Below are positions 1 through 7,764 of a DNA stretch of 64,000 nt, in pieces (positions within the stretch are counted from its first letter, which is position 1; the number at the start of each line of letters is the position of its first letter). This DNA is from Devosia sediminis. Lineage in GTDB: Bacteria > Pseudomonadota > Alphaproteobacteria > Rhizobiales > Devosiaceae. Location of the stretch: NCBI RefSeq assembly GCF_016411825.1, contig NZ_JAEKMH010000002.1, forward strand, positions 186,001-250,000. Reading direction: 5' to 3'. The notes under the pieces are model-generated. The model was not told where the DNA came from, did not search any database, and saw nothing but the letters and a program-made list of their open reading frames with translations. The translations under genes were made by a program, and so were the position numbers.

Positions 1-1139
1 AGGGCTTCTGCCAGCGCCAGCCAACGGTCCCATTGATCAAACGCCGATGAAAGATGCGCAGGCTCTTCTGGCAACGCACTTTCGCCGCCGGCATAGGGTG
101 CAAGCGCATCGGTGGCGACGATCCAGTCGAGGATGTCGCCCACGGTTTCCCGATCCACCCGGTTGAGGCCAAAGGAGAGGCTGCCGAATTGGGCGCGCAC
201 CGCATCCGCGTCGTAGCCGGCGCTATCCAGCGCGCGCAGCGTCACCAGCCAGCCTGCATCGAGCGGCCCGGCCGCCGACAGCTCGCCGGCGCTGAACTGC
301 TTGAGCAGCGCCTTCGCCACCTGCGCACTGGCGGCATAGTCGCCGGTCTGGTTGAGGAAAGCCATCAGCAGCGAGATTTCCGGTTGCTGCGCGGCGGCCC
401 AGGTCGCGAGGCGAATGGGGTCCGCCGACGCCTCGGCTAGCTCCCCGGTGGGCGCGGTGCTGCGCCGCTGGACCGGATTGCCATGCAGGGCCGGCATCCA
501 CCCCCAGAGGCCGATGAGATCGTCCTTTTGGGCGACGCTGAGCCCCTTCATCTGCCCGTCCCAGTCTGCCGGGTCCTCCTGCGCCGCCGCAAAGCCCGCG
601 GCGAGCCAGTCGAGTCCGGCGCTCTCGGCGGCAGCCGCCAGCTCGGCCTTCACCGCGTCAGATTGGTCGTACGTGACCGTCACCGCCTGCTGGCCGAGAT
701 CCATCCGGCTGCCGTCGGGCAATGCGGCGATCGCTGCCATCACCGCATCCTCCTGGCCGCCGAGCAGTAGTGCCCGCGCCGCCGAAGGAGTGGCGGTGTC
801 CACCATGGAGGCCAGCACCTCCGGAGCAAGCTCCGCGCCGCCATACACGCGCCAGGCGGCGTCGAGGTCGGTCGCGCCGTGCATGCGGCTCTCCACCGCT
901 TGCGCCAGAAGGTCATTGATCGCCCTGTCGTCGAGGTCGCCATAGCGCATCAGCAGGTAAATCGCGCGGGTTCCGAACCGCCTCGCCTGCAGCGGCGGCA
1001 GCGTCTCCCGGCCGGCTAGGACAATTTCGGAAAGCGACTGGATCGCGGGGCCGCAAAGCTCCTGCGCCTGTGCTGCCGGCAGGGCCGCGCTCAGTCCCAG
1101 AACTACCACGCCAAGTCGTGCAACCACAGACCGGACCAT
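1..1139 (-). CDS. Exported hypothetical protein, 3' end beyond the window
   Basis: The frame is open from an ATG at 1139 to the left edge, so about 379 residues are visible and the C-terminus is missing. The protein begins with a basic residue pair and a hydrophobic stretch followed by a typical signal-peptidase site (AAQA before QELCGPA, about residue 25), so it is probably periplasmic. The rest is alanine- and leucine-rich and looks wholly helical, without a catalytic motif I recognise. It resembles the long helical exported proteins common in Hyphomicrobiales. It lies about 100 bases downstream of hemA on the same strand and could be cotranscribed with it. Function unknown. Confidence 0.7.
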   Translation of the reverse strand, partial: MVRSVVARLGVVVLGLSAALPAAQAQELCGPAIQSLSEIVLAGRETLPPLQARRFGTRAIYLLMRYGDLDDRAINDLLAQAVESRMHGATDLDAAWRVYGGAELAPEVLASMVDTATPSAARALLLGGQEDAVMAAIAALPDGSRMDLGQQAVTVTYDQSDAVKAELAAAAESAGLDWLAAGFAAAQEDPADWDGQMKGLSVAQKDDLIGLWGWMPALHGNPVQRRSTAPTGELAEASADPIRLATWAAAQQPEISLLMAFLNQTGDYAASAQVAKALLKQFSAGELSAAGPLDAGWLVTLRALDSAGYDADAVRAQFGSLSFGLNRVDRETVGDILDWIVATDALAPYAGGESALPEEPAHLSSAFDQWDRWLALAEA

Positions 1140-1236
1140 GCCAACCTCCGCTCGCCGAGGTCGTCACTATATCCCGGCGCGTCGGCGGCTCCAACGCCCC
1201 GATCGGTCGATGCTCAGGTCGGCGGAATCGTGCGGC

Positions 1237-2517
1237 CTAGCCGCCGAGGCTGGGCAGCGTCAGGTCGCCGGAGGTGAGCTTGCTCGCAGTGATCGCGGCG
1301 TCGGCACGCTCGCGCGACAGCCCGAGGCTGGTCCAGACGCTGACCAGCGCATGGCGCAACTCGAAGATCATCTCGTCCGTGTGGAGCGGGGTCGGGGTGA
1401 TGCGCAGACGCTCGGTGCCCTTGGGCACGGTGGGGTAGTTGATCGGCTGGATATAGATGTTGTGCTTGTCGAGCAGCATGTCGCTGGCCGCTTTAACCGC
1501 CCGCGCATCGCCCACGATCAGCGGCACGATATGGGTGGAGGTTTCCATGACCGGCAGGCCCGCATCGGCGAGGATCGCCTTGGTCAGGCGCGCCTGGCGC
1601 TGGTGCATCAGCCGCTCTTCGCCATTGCCCTTCAGGTGCTCGATCGAGGCGCGAGCCGCGGCGCAGAGCGCCGGGGGCAGGGCGGTGGTGAATATGAACT
1701 CGGGCGCATAGGAGCGCACGGCATCGATGATGGCGCGGTTGGCGGTAATATAGCCGCCCATGACGCCAAAGCCCTTGGCCAGCGTACCCTCGATGACGTC
1801 GATACGCTCCATCAGCCCTTCGCGCTCGGCAATGCCGCCGCCGCGCGGGCCATACATGCCCACGGCATGGACTTCGTCGATATAGGTCAGCGCGCCGAAT
1901 TCTTCGGCCAGGTCGCAGATTTCCTTGATGGGGGCGATGTCGCCATCCATCGAATAGACGCTTTCGAAAGCAATCAGCTTGGGCCGCTTGCGGTCCACCT
2001 GGCTCAGGAGCTCGCGCAGATGCGCCACGTCATTGTGCCGGAAGATTTTCTTTTCCATGCCGCTCTGGCGCACGCCCTGGATCATCGAGGCGTGGTTGAG
2101 CTGGTCCGAGAAGATGATGCAGTCCGGCATCAGCCGCGCGATAGTGGAAATCGCCGCCTCGTTGGAAACGAACCCGGAGGTGAAGACCAGGGCGGCTTCC
2201 TTGCGGTGCAGGTCGGCGAGCGAGCGCTCGAGCTCGACCAGTGGGCGGTTGGTGCCCGAAATATTGCGTGTGCCACCGGCGCCCACGCCCATCGTGCCGG
2301 CGGTATCCTGCATGGCGCGCACGACCTTTTCGTGCTGGCCCATGCCCAGGTAGTCGTTGGAACACCAGATGGTGATTTCGCGGGCATTGTCGGCATCGTC
2401 GCGGTAGACGGCGCGGGGGAAGCGCCCGGCAATGCGTTCGAGGTCCGCAAAGACGCGATAGCGCTTCTCCGACCGCAGCGTGTCCACTGCATCCTCGAAA
2501 ATTCCGCGATAGTCCAT
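1237..2517 (-). CDS. hemA: 5-aminolevulinate synthase
   Basis: Catalyses the PLP-dependent condensation of glycine with succinyl-CoA to 5-aminolevulinate, the first step of heme synthesis by the C4 (Shemin) route used by alphaproteobacteria. The 426-residue protein starts [14 protein letters not shown] and carries the family landmarks CSNDYLGMG, the GGTRNISGT loop, [12 protein letters not shown] and the PLP-lysine motif [11 protein letters not shown]. The length is slightly above the usual 400-410 residues because of a short C-terminal extension. The ATG at 2517 was chosen because AAAGGA lies just upstream and the product aligns with the family N-terminus; the frame is open further upstream but without family-like sequence. 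An FNR/FixK-type box lies about 83 bases upstream. Confidence 0.95.
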   Translation of the reverse strand: MDYRGIFEDAVDTLRSEKRYRVFADLERIAGRFPRAVYRDDADNAREITIWCSNDYLGMGQHEKVVRAMQDTAGTMGVGAGGTRNISGTNRPLVELERSLADLHRKEAALVFTSGFVSNEAAISTIARLMPDCIIFSDQLNHASMIQGVRQSGMEKKIFRHNDVAHLRELLSQVDRKRPKLIAFESVYSMDGDIAPIKEICDLAEEFGALTYIDEVHAVGMYGPRGGGIAEREGLMERIDVIEGTLAKGFGVMGGYITANRAIIDAVRSYAPEFIFTTALPPALCAAARASIEHLKGNGEERLMHQRQARLTKAILADAGLPVMETSTHIVPLIVGDARAVKAASDMLLDKHNIYIQPINYPTVPKGTERLRITPTPLHTDEMIFELRHALVSVWTSLGLSRERADAAITASKLTSGDLTLPSLGG

Positions 2518-2848
2518 GGAGCCGTTCCTTTGCGAGCGCTGATACGGCGGGGCAGCCGATCGGGGCTCTCTAGCTCTACCTAATCCCCGCGACGCCGCAT
2601 TGACATAGGTCAATTCGACGCGCCGAACGGCTAACCCCTTATCGGTATTAGGGGTCGGCAGCCAACATCAGAACCATTCTAGACAATGCCGCCTTTCCTG
2701 CCAACCTCCCGCGCGGCGGGGCGGGCGCGCAACACACGGTCCGGCAAGCATAACCCGGGTTAACCGGACAGCATGGTCTTTGTTGATACTTTGTTCTAAC
2801 TGCGCTTAGATCGAACGTCCCGGTGGGGCGTGTGGGGGAGTTTTTGGC
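2518..2848. other. Intergenic region between hemA and the acyltransferase-like gene
   Basis: About 330 bases between two divergent genes. It holds the FNR-type box and a short inverted repeat, ACCCCT (2634-2639) and AGGGGT (2650-2655), separated by 10 bases. A loose sigma-70-like pair (TTGATA near 2783, TAGATC 18 bases further on) could serve the rightward gene. I see no gene or RNA structure here. Confidence 0.5.
2600..2613. promoter_or_regulatory. FNR/FixK-type binding site upstream of hemA
   Basis: TTGACATAGGTCAA is a perfect TTGAC-N4-GTCAA dyad, the form recognised by FNR/FixK/FnrL proteins. It lies about 83 bases upstream of the hemA start, a plausible distance for an activator. In related rhizobia and Rhodobacter, hemA is known to respond to oxygen through FnrL or FixK proteins; applying that here is inference. 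Confidence 0.7.
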
Positions 2849-4174
2849 GTGAAGAGTTTTTCGTCGTCGAGTTTTGCAGGCCAGCATGGCGATGCGCTGG
2901 CTTTGGCCAATGCCGCGGTCCAGCGGAACCCCCAGGCCCTGTTCACCGATTTCCAGTGGTTCCTGTTCAAGGGCCGGGATACCGTCTTCTTCACGGCCTT
3001 TTCGACCGAGACCTATGACAAGGATCGCCTTGGCAACATGGTCGCCGAGATGATCGCCCTGGCGCCGCAGCTCACCCATGGCTTTGTCGGCGCGCATCCG
3101 GGGCAGCCCTTTCCCAAGCATCTGCTCGATGCCATCACCTCGGTGGAAATGGTCGACGAGTTCGATGGCTATCCCGACAAGTGGCTGGGCAAGTCCGACG
3201 ACATCTTCGAGCGCGAGGACCTGCCGCTGTTCCGCGTCATGGCAGCCGTCCGGCGCGGCGGTCCCGATGCCCAGGGTCGCACCGCCATCCTCCAGGTCCG
3301 CTCCAGCCATGCTTTGCTCGAAGGCTCCGATTCGGCCTTGCTCACCCGTTCGGCCGCCGCCGGCCATGGCGTGCAGTCCGATCAGTCCAACAAGCTGCCC
3401 TTCGGCGACCGCCTCAAGAGCGCGCTGCGCGGCGGGCTAACCACGTTCATCTACTTGGTTTTGGCCAATATCCTGGCGCCCAAGGAACAGCCCTGGGGCT
3501 TCAAGACCCTGGCCATCCAGCGCCATCGCTTGCGCCAGCTCGCCAACAAGCTCGGCGTCCGCCAGCGCTCACTGATGTTCGCGCTCGTCACTCATGCGCT
3601 CAATGGCGACGGCGCCGAAAAGCACATGAGCAAGAAGGTGATCGGCGCCAACTACACCATGCTCGACACCAAGCGGAACAACACCGACGACGACTTCTTC
3701 CGCGTCCGTGCGCTCGAAGCCAAGTTCACGGTCATGGATGATTTCGTCGATTATGTCCGCGCCGTCGACGATACCGTGGCCGGCATCGAGCAGAAGGACA
3801 TTACCTCGTTCCAGGTGGTCATCATGGCCATGTTCAAGGCCATGCGCACCCTCAACCGCGTGATCCCCAGCCTGCCCAACAAGCGCTTCTGGCGTTTCAA
3901 CGGCGGCAATCACATCGTGCTCACCCTCGTGCCGCCCCACCGCACCTATGGGCCCATGACCCACGGCATGGTGGAACCGCTTTATTGCGGCGCCTGGCAC
4001 GCCGAGGTGAACATCTGCACCTTCTGCCCCGGCCGCGAATACGTGACCTTCAACTTCTCCATGGAGCAGCGTCACATCGCCAATGTCGACAAGGTCATGG
4101 CCTTGCTCGAAGAAGTCGAGCGGCGCGATGTCACCCCGCATACCATGGCCCCGGCCGTCGAACGCCTGCGCTGA
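2849..4174 (+). CDS. WS/DGAT-like acyltransferase-fold protein (degenerate active site)
   Basis: 441 residues, starting at a GTG with GGGGGAG eight bases upstream. The layout resembles wax ester synthase/diacylglycerol acyltransferases of the condensation-domain superfamily: an N-terminal half ending in a short motif SSHALLEGSD where the catalytic HHxxxDG is expected, then a hydrophobic segment (GLTTFIYLVLANIL), and a C-terminal half ending in a beta-rich stretch (HAEVNICTFCPGREYVTFNF) followed by a helix, as in the family. The motif here reads S-H154-A-L-L-E158-G, so the first His and the Asp are replaced. It may use a changed acceptor or have lost acyl transfer. It has no signal peptide and faces the DUF4334 gene tail-to-tail. 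Assignment is by eye and moderate. Confidence 0.5.
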   Translation: MKSFSSSSFAGQHGDALALANAAVQRNPQALFTDFQWFLFKGRDTVFFTAFSTETYDKDRLGNMVAEMIALAPQLTHGFVGAHPGQPFPKHLLDAITSVEMVDEFDGYPDKWLGKSDDIFEREDLPLFRVMAAVRRGGPDAQGRTAILQVRSSHALLEGSDSALLTRSAAAGHGVQSDQSNKLPFGDRLKSALRGGLTTFIYLVLANILAPKEQPWGFKTLAIQRHRLRQLANKLGVRQRSLMFALVTHALNGDGAEKHMSKKVIGANYTMLDTKRNNTDDDFFRVRALEAKFTVMDDFVDYVRAVDDTVAGIEQKDITSFQVVIMAMFKAMRTLNRVIPSLPNKRFWRFNGGNHIVLTLVPPHRTYGPMTHGMVEPLYCGAWHAEVNICTFCPGREYVTFNFSMEQRHIANVDKVMALLEEVERRDVTPHTMAPAVERLR

Positions 4175-4177
4175 AGC

Positions 4178-4747
4178 TCAGGCCAGCGGCCGCGCGCCTT
4201 CCCGGCGCAGCACGAAGAAATAGGGCACGTCGTAACCGCGCATATCCATGGCGCCGACCACCGTATCGGCATCCACTGTGCGGAACACGTCGTTGATCGG
4301 CAGCGCGTCATAGATCATGGTCGCCGAGACCACATCCCGAAACCGGGTCATGCGGAGCCGGGCACGGGGCCTTGTCGTCCTGGCGAAGGCCGATGCCAGC
4401 CGAACGAGGCCCGGCCGGGCCAGCCGCTGCGCCAGCGCTACCTGCGACGTCAGCAGCGACATCGGCAACCAGGCAGGGTCGATGGCAAAGAGGCTGCCAT
4501 CGGGTCGTTCGAACACCAAGGGATGGACGGTTTCGCTGTCGTCGAACCGCTTCCCATGCCACCCGGCCTTGGCAAGCAGGCCATCCAGTCGGTGCCCGGT
4601 CGGCAACTCGGTGCCGCGCCAGTTCCCGATCAGATCCTCGATCTCGGTGGGCTTCAGGCCGTCGAAAAATTCCAGCGCGGTGTTGGCATCAGTGCCCGGT
4701 TCAAGCTCGGCAAGGCCGCTCTGCGCGGAGGTCATCGTATTTGCCAT
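4178..4747 (-). CDS. GXWXG / DUF4334 domain protein
   Basis: 189 residues from the ATG at 4747 (GGGAA just upstream; the longer frame to 4924 lacks family sequence and would run into the next gene). Residues about 35-80 hold the GXWXG-type segment (LIGNWRGTELPTGHRLDGLL, AGWHGKRF), and the C-terminal 60 residues match the DUF4334 pattern (MIYDALPINDVFRTVD, VVGAMDM, YFFVLRR). Proteins of this two-domain family are small, cytosolic and of unknown function. It is divergent from a sugar-dehydrogenase-like SDR, with a perfect 16-base palindrome between them, so the two may share a regulator. Confidence 0.8.
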   Translation of the reverse strand: MANTMTSAQSGLAELEPGTDANTALEFFDGLKPTEIEDLIGNWRGTELPTGHRLDGLLAKAGWHGKRFDDSETVHPLVFERPDGSLFAIDPAWLPMSLLTSQVALAQRLARPGLVRLASAFARTTRPRARLRMTRFRDVVSATMIYDALPINDVFRTVDADTVVGAMDMRGYDVPYFFVLRREGARPLA

Positions 4748-4846
4748 GGCGTTCCCGTTGATCGGGCAGCCCACCAGCCGCCATGAACCGTCTTGAAGCC
4801 TGGCGAGGTCGTTGACAAGTCCGACCTCTACAACTGGATGCGGCAC

Positions 4847-4862
4847 TGACGTACGTACGTCA
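4847..4862. promoter_or_regulatory. 16-bp perfect palindrome, candidate operator
   Basis: TGACGTACGTACGTCA reads identically on both strands. It lies in the 170-base gap between the divergent DUF4334 and SDR genes, about 55 bases upstream of the SDR start. The size and symmetry fit a TetR- or GntR-type homodimer site, but no regulator gene lies beside it. Confidence 0.55.
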
Positions 4863-4916
4863 TGACCCTTGCAGCGTGTCGACGGTCGGGATATCTGACG
4901 ACGCAGTTTCCTCCGG

Positions 4917-5696
4917 ATGATCACAATGACCGCCTTTGCCCTTTATCCCAGCCTCAAGGACCGCGCGGTCGTCATCTCAGGCGGCGCCTCCGGCATCGGT
5001 GAGGCCATGGTGCGCGCCTTTGCCGAGCAGGGGGCGCGGGTCGGCTTTGTCGATATAGCCGAGGCCGCTGGCATCGCGCTGGCGCAGGAACTGACCCAGA
5101 AGGGCCAGACCGCCCACTTCATCCGCTGCGATGTCACCGACATATCAGCCTATCAGGCGGCCATCGCCGAGTTCGCGCGCCTCCATGGCGATGCGCTGAC
5201 GCTCGTCAACAATGCCGCCCATGACGACCGCCATGACTGGCGGGAGGTCACGTCCGAAAGCTGGGACCAGCGCATGGGCGTCAATCTCAAGCATGCCTTT
5301 TTCGCGGCTCAGGCCGTGGCCCCGGGCATGGTCAAGGCGGGTAAGGGCGCCATCATCAATTTCGGTTCGGTGAGCTGGATGATCCTGGTCCCCAGGATCC
5401 CGGTCTACGAAACGGCCAAGGCCGCCGCCCATGGCCTTACCCGGGCGCTGGCCCGCGACCTCGGCGCCTCCGGCATCCGCGTCAACACTCTCGTGCCCGG
5501 CGCGGTGATGACGCAGCGCCAGCGCGATCTCTGGGTCACCGATGCCGATCTCGAGGGCATCAAGCAGAGCCAGGCCATCCCCGAGGCCCTGGCGCCGGAA
5601 GATTGCGCGCGCATGGCGCTGTTCCTCGCCGCGGACGACAGCGCCATGATCACCGGCCAGCAGTTCCTGGTCGATGCCGGCTGGGCCAACGTCTGA
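4917..5696 (+). CDS. SDR oxidoreductase, sugar 1-dehydrogenase-like
   Basis: Classical short-chain dehydrogenase of 259 residues with the nucleotide loop SGGASGIGEA, the NNA motif (LVNNAAHDDRHDW), catalytic Ser in NFGSVSW and YETAK for the Tyr/Lys pair. The NNAAxDDRH motif and the C-terminus (ITGQQFLVDAGW) resemble NAD-dependent D-xylose/L-fucose-type 1-dehydrogenases such as Caulobacter XylB, which oxidise aldoses to lactones. The aspartate after the second beta strand (FVDIAE) favours NAD over NADP. A second ATG at 4926 is also possible. A lactonase-like gene (SMP-30 family) lies 2 kb away but is not in the same operon. The substrate is not proven. Confidence 0.8.
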   Translation: MITMTAFALYPSLKDRAVVISGGASGIGEAMVRAFAEQGARVGFVDIAEAAGIALAQELTQKGQTAHFIRCDVTDISAYQAAIAEFARLHGDALTLVNNAAHDDRHDWREVTSESWDQRMGVNLKHAFFAAQAVAPGMVKAGKGAIINFGSVSWMILVPRIPVYETAKAAAHGLTRALARDLGASGIRVNTLVPGAVMTQRQRDLWVTDADLEGIKQSQAIPEALAPEDCARMALFLAADDSAMITGQQFLVDAGWANV

Positions 5697-5795
5697 CAGC
5701 CGTTCATGTCAGGTTCATCCCCTTCCCCTCATCACGCTCCTGCCTTATTCAATGGCAACACAAGGCCACCAACCACGAATCCTTTTGGGGGAATC

Positions 5796-6461
5796 ATGAA
5801 GTCGAAGGTACTCGTCGCCCTTGCCGCGACGCTGGCACTCAGCGCCTGCACCACCACCAATCCCTATACCGGCCAGAGCCAGCTCTCAAACACCGCGGGC
5901 GGCACGCTGCTCGGCGCCGGTGGCGGCGCCATTGCCGGTGCCATCGTCGGCACGGCCGTTGGCGGTGATCCGCGCATTGGCGCGCTGATTGGTGCGGGCG
6001 TCGGCGGCCTCACCGGCGCTGCCATCGGCAGCTACATGGATCAGCAGGAAGCCGAGCTCCGTGCCCAGCTTCAGGGCACCGGCGTCTCGGTCACCCGCGT
6101 CGGCGACCAGATCATCCTCAACATGCCGTCCAACATCACCTTCGCCACCGACCAGGCGACCGTGCAGCCGCAGTTCAACCAGACCCTGGTTTCGGTCGCG
6201 CTCGTGCTCAAGAAGTTCGACAAGACCATCGTCGATGTGTACGGCCACACCGACTCGACCGGCAGCGCCCAGCACAATCTCGAGCTCAGCCAGCGCCGCG
6301 CCGTTTCGGTGGCCACTGTCCTCTCCAGCCAGGGCATCGATCAGCGCCGCTTCTATATCGAAGGCAAGGGCGCCTCGAGCCCCATCGCGTCCAACGCCAC
6401 CGAAGCCGGTCGCGCCCAGAACCGTCGCGTCGAAATCCAGCTCTCGCCCATCCGCGGCTGA
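5796..6461 (+). CDS. OmpA-family peptidoglycan-binding lipoprotein
   Basis: 221 residues. An N-terminal lipoprotein signal ends in the lipobox LSAC (Cys19). Residues about 35-85 are a glycine-zipper segment (GGGAIAGAIVGTAVGG, GVGGLTGAAIGSYMD), likely membrane-inserted. The C-terminal 115 residues are an OmpA_C domain with YGHTDSTGSAQHNLELSQRR and NRRVEI, which binds diaminopimelate in peptidoglycan. The protein therefore ties the outer membrane to the wall, like YiaD/Pal-type lipoproteins. The ATG at 5796 follows a strong GGGGGA; a strong hairpin terminator follows the gene. Confidence 0.9.
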   Translation: MKSKVLVALAATLALSACTTTNPYTGQSQLSNTAGGTLLGAGGGAIAGAIVGTAVGGDPRIGALIGAGVGGLTGAAIGSYMDQQEAELRAQLQGTGVSVTRVGDQIILNMPSNITFATDQATVQPQFNQTLVSVALVLKKFDKTIVDVYGHTDSTGSAQHNLELSQRRAVSVATVLSSQGIDQRRFYIEGKGASSPIASNATEAGRAQNRRVEIQLSPIRG

Positions 6462-6480
6462 TCCCGGTCTCGACACAAGC

Positions 6481-6511
6481 AAAAGGCGCAGCCCGCGGGC
6501 TGCGCCTTTTT
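6481..6511. terminator. Bidirectional rho-independent terminator
   Basis: AAAAGGCGCAGCCC and GGGCTGCGCCTTTT form a nearly unbroken 14-bp stem with a two-base turn, followed by T-rich sequence on both strands. It separates the OmpA-type gene from the convergent small membrane-protein gene and can serve both. Confidence 0.9.
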
Positions 6512-6528
6512 CATTTTCGGTGCCTTTG

Positions 6529-6843
6529 TTATTGCGGCGAGACCGGCGTCGGTTCCGCCGGTGTCTCGACCATCGGCGCCGCTGTCGGCGAGCCCGGTTC
6601 GGTGTCCGTGCCCGGCGCGCCGGAGAACATCTGCAGCAGGAACAGGATGGCGACGATGATCGCAAATGCGATCATGCCGTAGAACACCCAGTTCGTGGGC
6701 CCGGTCGAGGCGACTGACTCTTCGTGTTCGCCCGCCACCTTCAGCCCCGACCCATCGGGCACGTCGAGGCGCGACCCGTTCTCGTCGACCAGATAGTCGA
6801 CCTTGGCCACTTGCGGTGAATGTAAATCGCGCGGTTCGGCCAT
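6529..6843 (-). CDS. Single-span membrane protein, hypothetical
   Basis: 104 residues starting MAEPRDLHSPQ. A soluble N-terminal region of about 45 residues is followed by one transmembrane helix (WVFYGMIAFAIIVAILFLLQ) and a proline/threonine-rich tail, giving a single-span inner-membrane protein. AGGAG precedes the ATG, which overlaps the stop of the upstream 85-residue gene (TGATG), so the two are translationally coupled. No known domain. Context and the promoter upstream of the operon suggest a general-stress role. Confidence 0.7.
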   Translation of the reverse strand: MAEPRDLHSPQVAKVDYLVDENGSRLDVPDGSGLKVAGEHEESVASTGPTNWVFYGMIAFAIIVAILFLLQMFSGAPGTDTEPGSPTAAPMVETPAEPTPVSPQ

Positions 6844-7100
6844 CAGAAATCTCCTCGCAGCACGGTCTCTGTGCCCACGCCGCTCTCCACGCCCTCGCGC
6901 ACTTCGGCAATGGCGCGGTCGATTTCCTCGGGTTCGAAGTCGACGGGTTTTCCCTCGGCCAGGGCGCCATTCGCCTCCGCCTTGAGCTGGTTGAGCAGGT
7001 CGATCTTTTCGCGCGCCGTGAACAGCGTGTGATGCGCGATCAGCATGGGGTTGAGGTTGTCGCCTCCGCCCATGGCTTGCTTGAGCGTATCGAAGACCAT
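6843..7100 (-). CDS. Small conserved-looking hypothetical protein
   Basis: 85 residues, MVFDTLKQAMGGGDN at the N-terminus, acidic, mostly helical, with no signal peptide or membrane span. AGGAGA precedes the ATG. It is the first gene of a two-gene operon with the membrane protein below it. A candidate EcfG (general stress sigma factor) promoter lies about 47 bases upstream. I do not recognise the family. Confidence 0.65.
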   Translation of the reverse strand: MVFDTLKQAMGGGDNLNPMLIAHHTLFTAREKIDLLNQLKAEANGALAEGKPVDFEPEEIDRAIAEVREGVESGVGTETVLRGDF

Positions 7101-7146
7101 CGTCGTCTCCTTTGAAAAAACTCGGCCCAGTATGGCCTCTTAGCTC

Positions 7147-7171
7147 AATGCAGCACCGGGCCTGCGGTTCC
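7147..7171 (-). promoter_or_regulatory. Candidate EcfG (general stress) promoter
   Basis: On the minus strand GGAAC is followed after 16 bases by CATT, close to the alphaproteobacterial EcfG consensus GGAAC-N16/17-CGTT with one mismatch. It would start transcription near 7140, about 40 bases before the 85-residue gene. The same form and leader length occur upstream of the stress operon near 25.3 kb. Confidence 0.55.
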
Positions 7172-7275
7172 TGATCCTGGCCTTCCAGCCGGCCAATCAC
7201 ATTTTTCTGTGCTCTCGAAACCGCATCGGCTTTCGCTGCGTTCACCCCCCACAACCCCAGCCAAGGAGGAAAGAC

Positions 7276-7665
7276 ATGGCTTACGATGACAACCGCGTCG
7301 CAACCGCCGACGTCAAGGAAACCCATGACCTCATCGCCTCGGACAAGGTCGAAGGTACCAAGGTATATGGAATCGACGGCGAGCATATCGGCTCGATCGA
7401 ACGTATCCTGGTCGAAAAGCGCAGCGGCAAGGTTTCCTATGCCGTCCTGAGCTTCGGTGGCTTCCTCGGCATCGGCCACGACCACTATCCGCTGCCCTGG
7501 TCCAAGCTCGAATATGACGAAAGCCTCGGTGGCTACCGGATCGACATCTCCCGTGAGCAGATCGAAGGCGCCCCGCGCTACGACGACACGGATGACAGCT
7601 TCTGGACTGCCGAAAACGGCCGTCGCGTCCACGACTACTACGGCGTGACCCCGTACTGGATCTAA
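7276..7665 (+). CDS. PRC-barrel domain protein
   Basis: 129 residues with a strong AAGGAGG eight bases before the ATG. Residues about 20-90 fit a PRC-barrel (ETHDLIASDKVEGTKVYG, GEHIGSIERILVEKRSGKVSYAVLSFGG, YPLPWSKLEYD). The fold is known from RimM and photosynthetic reaction-centre H subunits and mediates protein contacts. Stand-alone proteins of this type in Hyphomicrobiales are often stress-related and of unknown partner. It is monocistronic, followed by two terminator hairpins. Confidence 0.85.
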   Translation: MAYDDNRVATADVKETHDLIASDKVEGTKVYGIDGEHIGSIERILVEKRSGKVSYAVLSFGGFLGIGHDHYPLPWSKLEYDESLGGYRIDISREQIEGAPRYDDTDDSFWTAENGRRVHDYYGVTPYWI

Positions 7666-7701
7666 CCAGTTCAAGCCATTTCATGACCAGATGATTGCAA
7701 G

Positions 7702-7729
7702 GCCGGTGCCCTCAGGCACCGGCTCTTTC
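7702..7729 (+). terminator. Rho-independent terminator, copy 1 of a tandem pair
   Basis: GCCGGTGCC, a four-base loop CTCA, GGCACCGGC, then TCTTTCTT. The stem is perfect over nine pairs. It terminates the PRC-barrel gene. Confidence 0.8.
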
Positions 7730-7731
7730 TT

Positions 7732-7759
7732 GCCGGTTGCCTCAGGCACCGGCTCTTTC
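7732..7759 (+). terminator. Terminator copy 2 (decayed tandem duplicate)
   Basis: GCCGGTTGC, CTCA, GGCACCGGC, TCTTTCG: the same unit repeated 30 bases on, with two mismatched pairs near the loop. It looks like a tandem duplication of the first terminator whose left arm has since drifted. It ends a few bases before the stop of the convergent gluconolactonase-like gene. Confidence 0.65.
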
Positions 7760-7764
7760 GTGTC

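Noticed and set aside
54-945. Overlapping plus-strand frames at the left edge
   Set aside because: The minus strand has one continuous frame through the edge with a proper signal peptide; the plus frames are proline/arginine-rich shadows.
1138-2583. Plus-strand frame opposite hemA
   Set aside because: Antisense image of hemA; no recognisable protein features.
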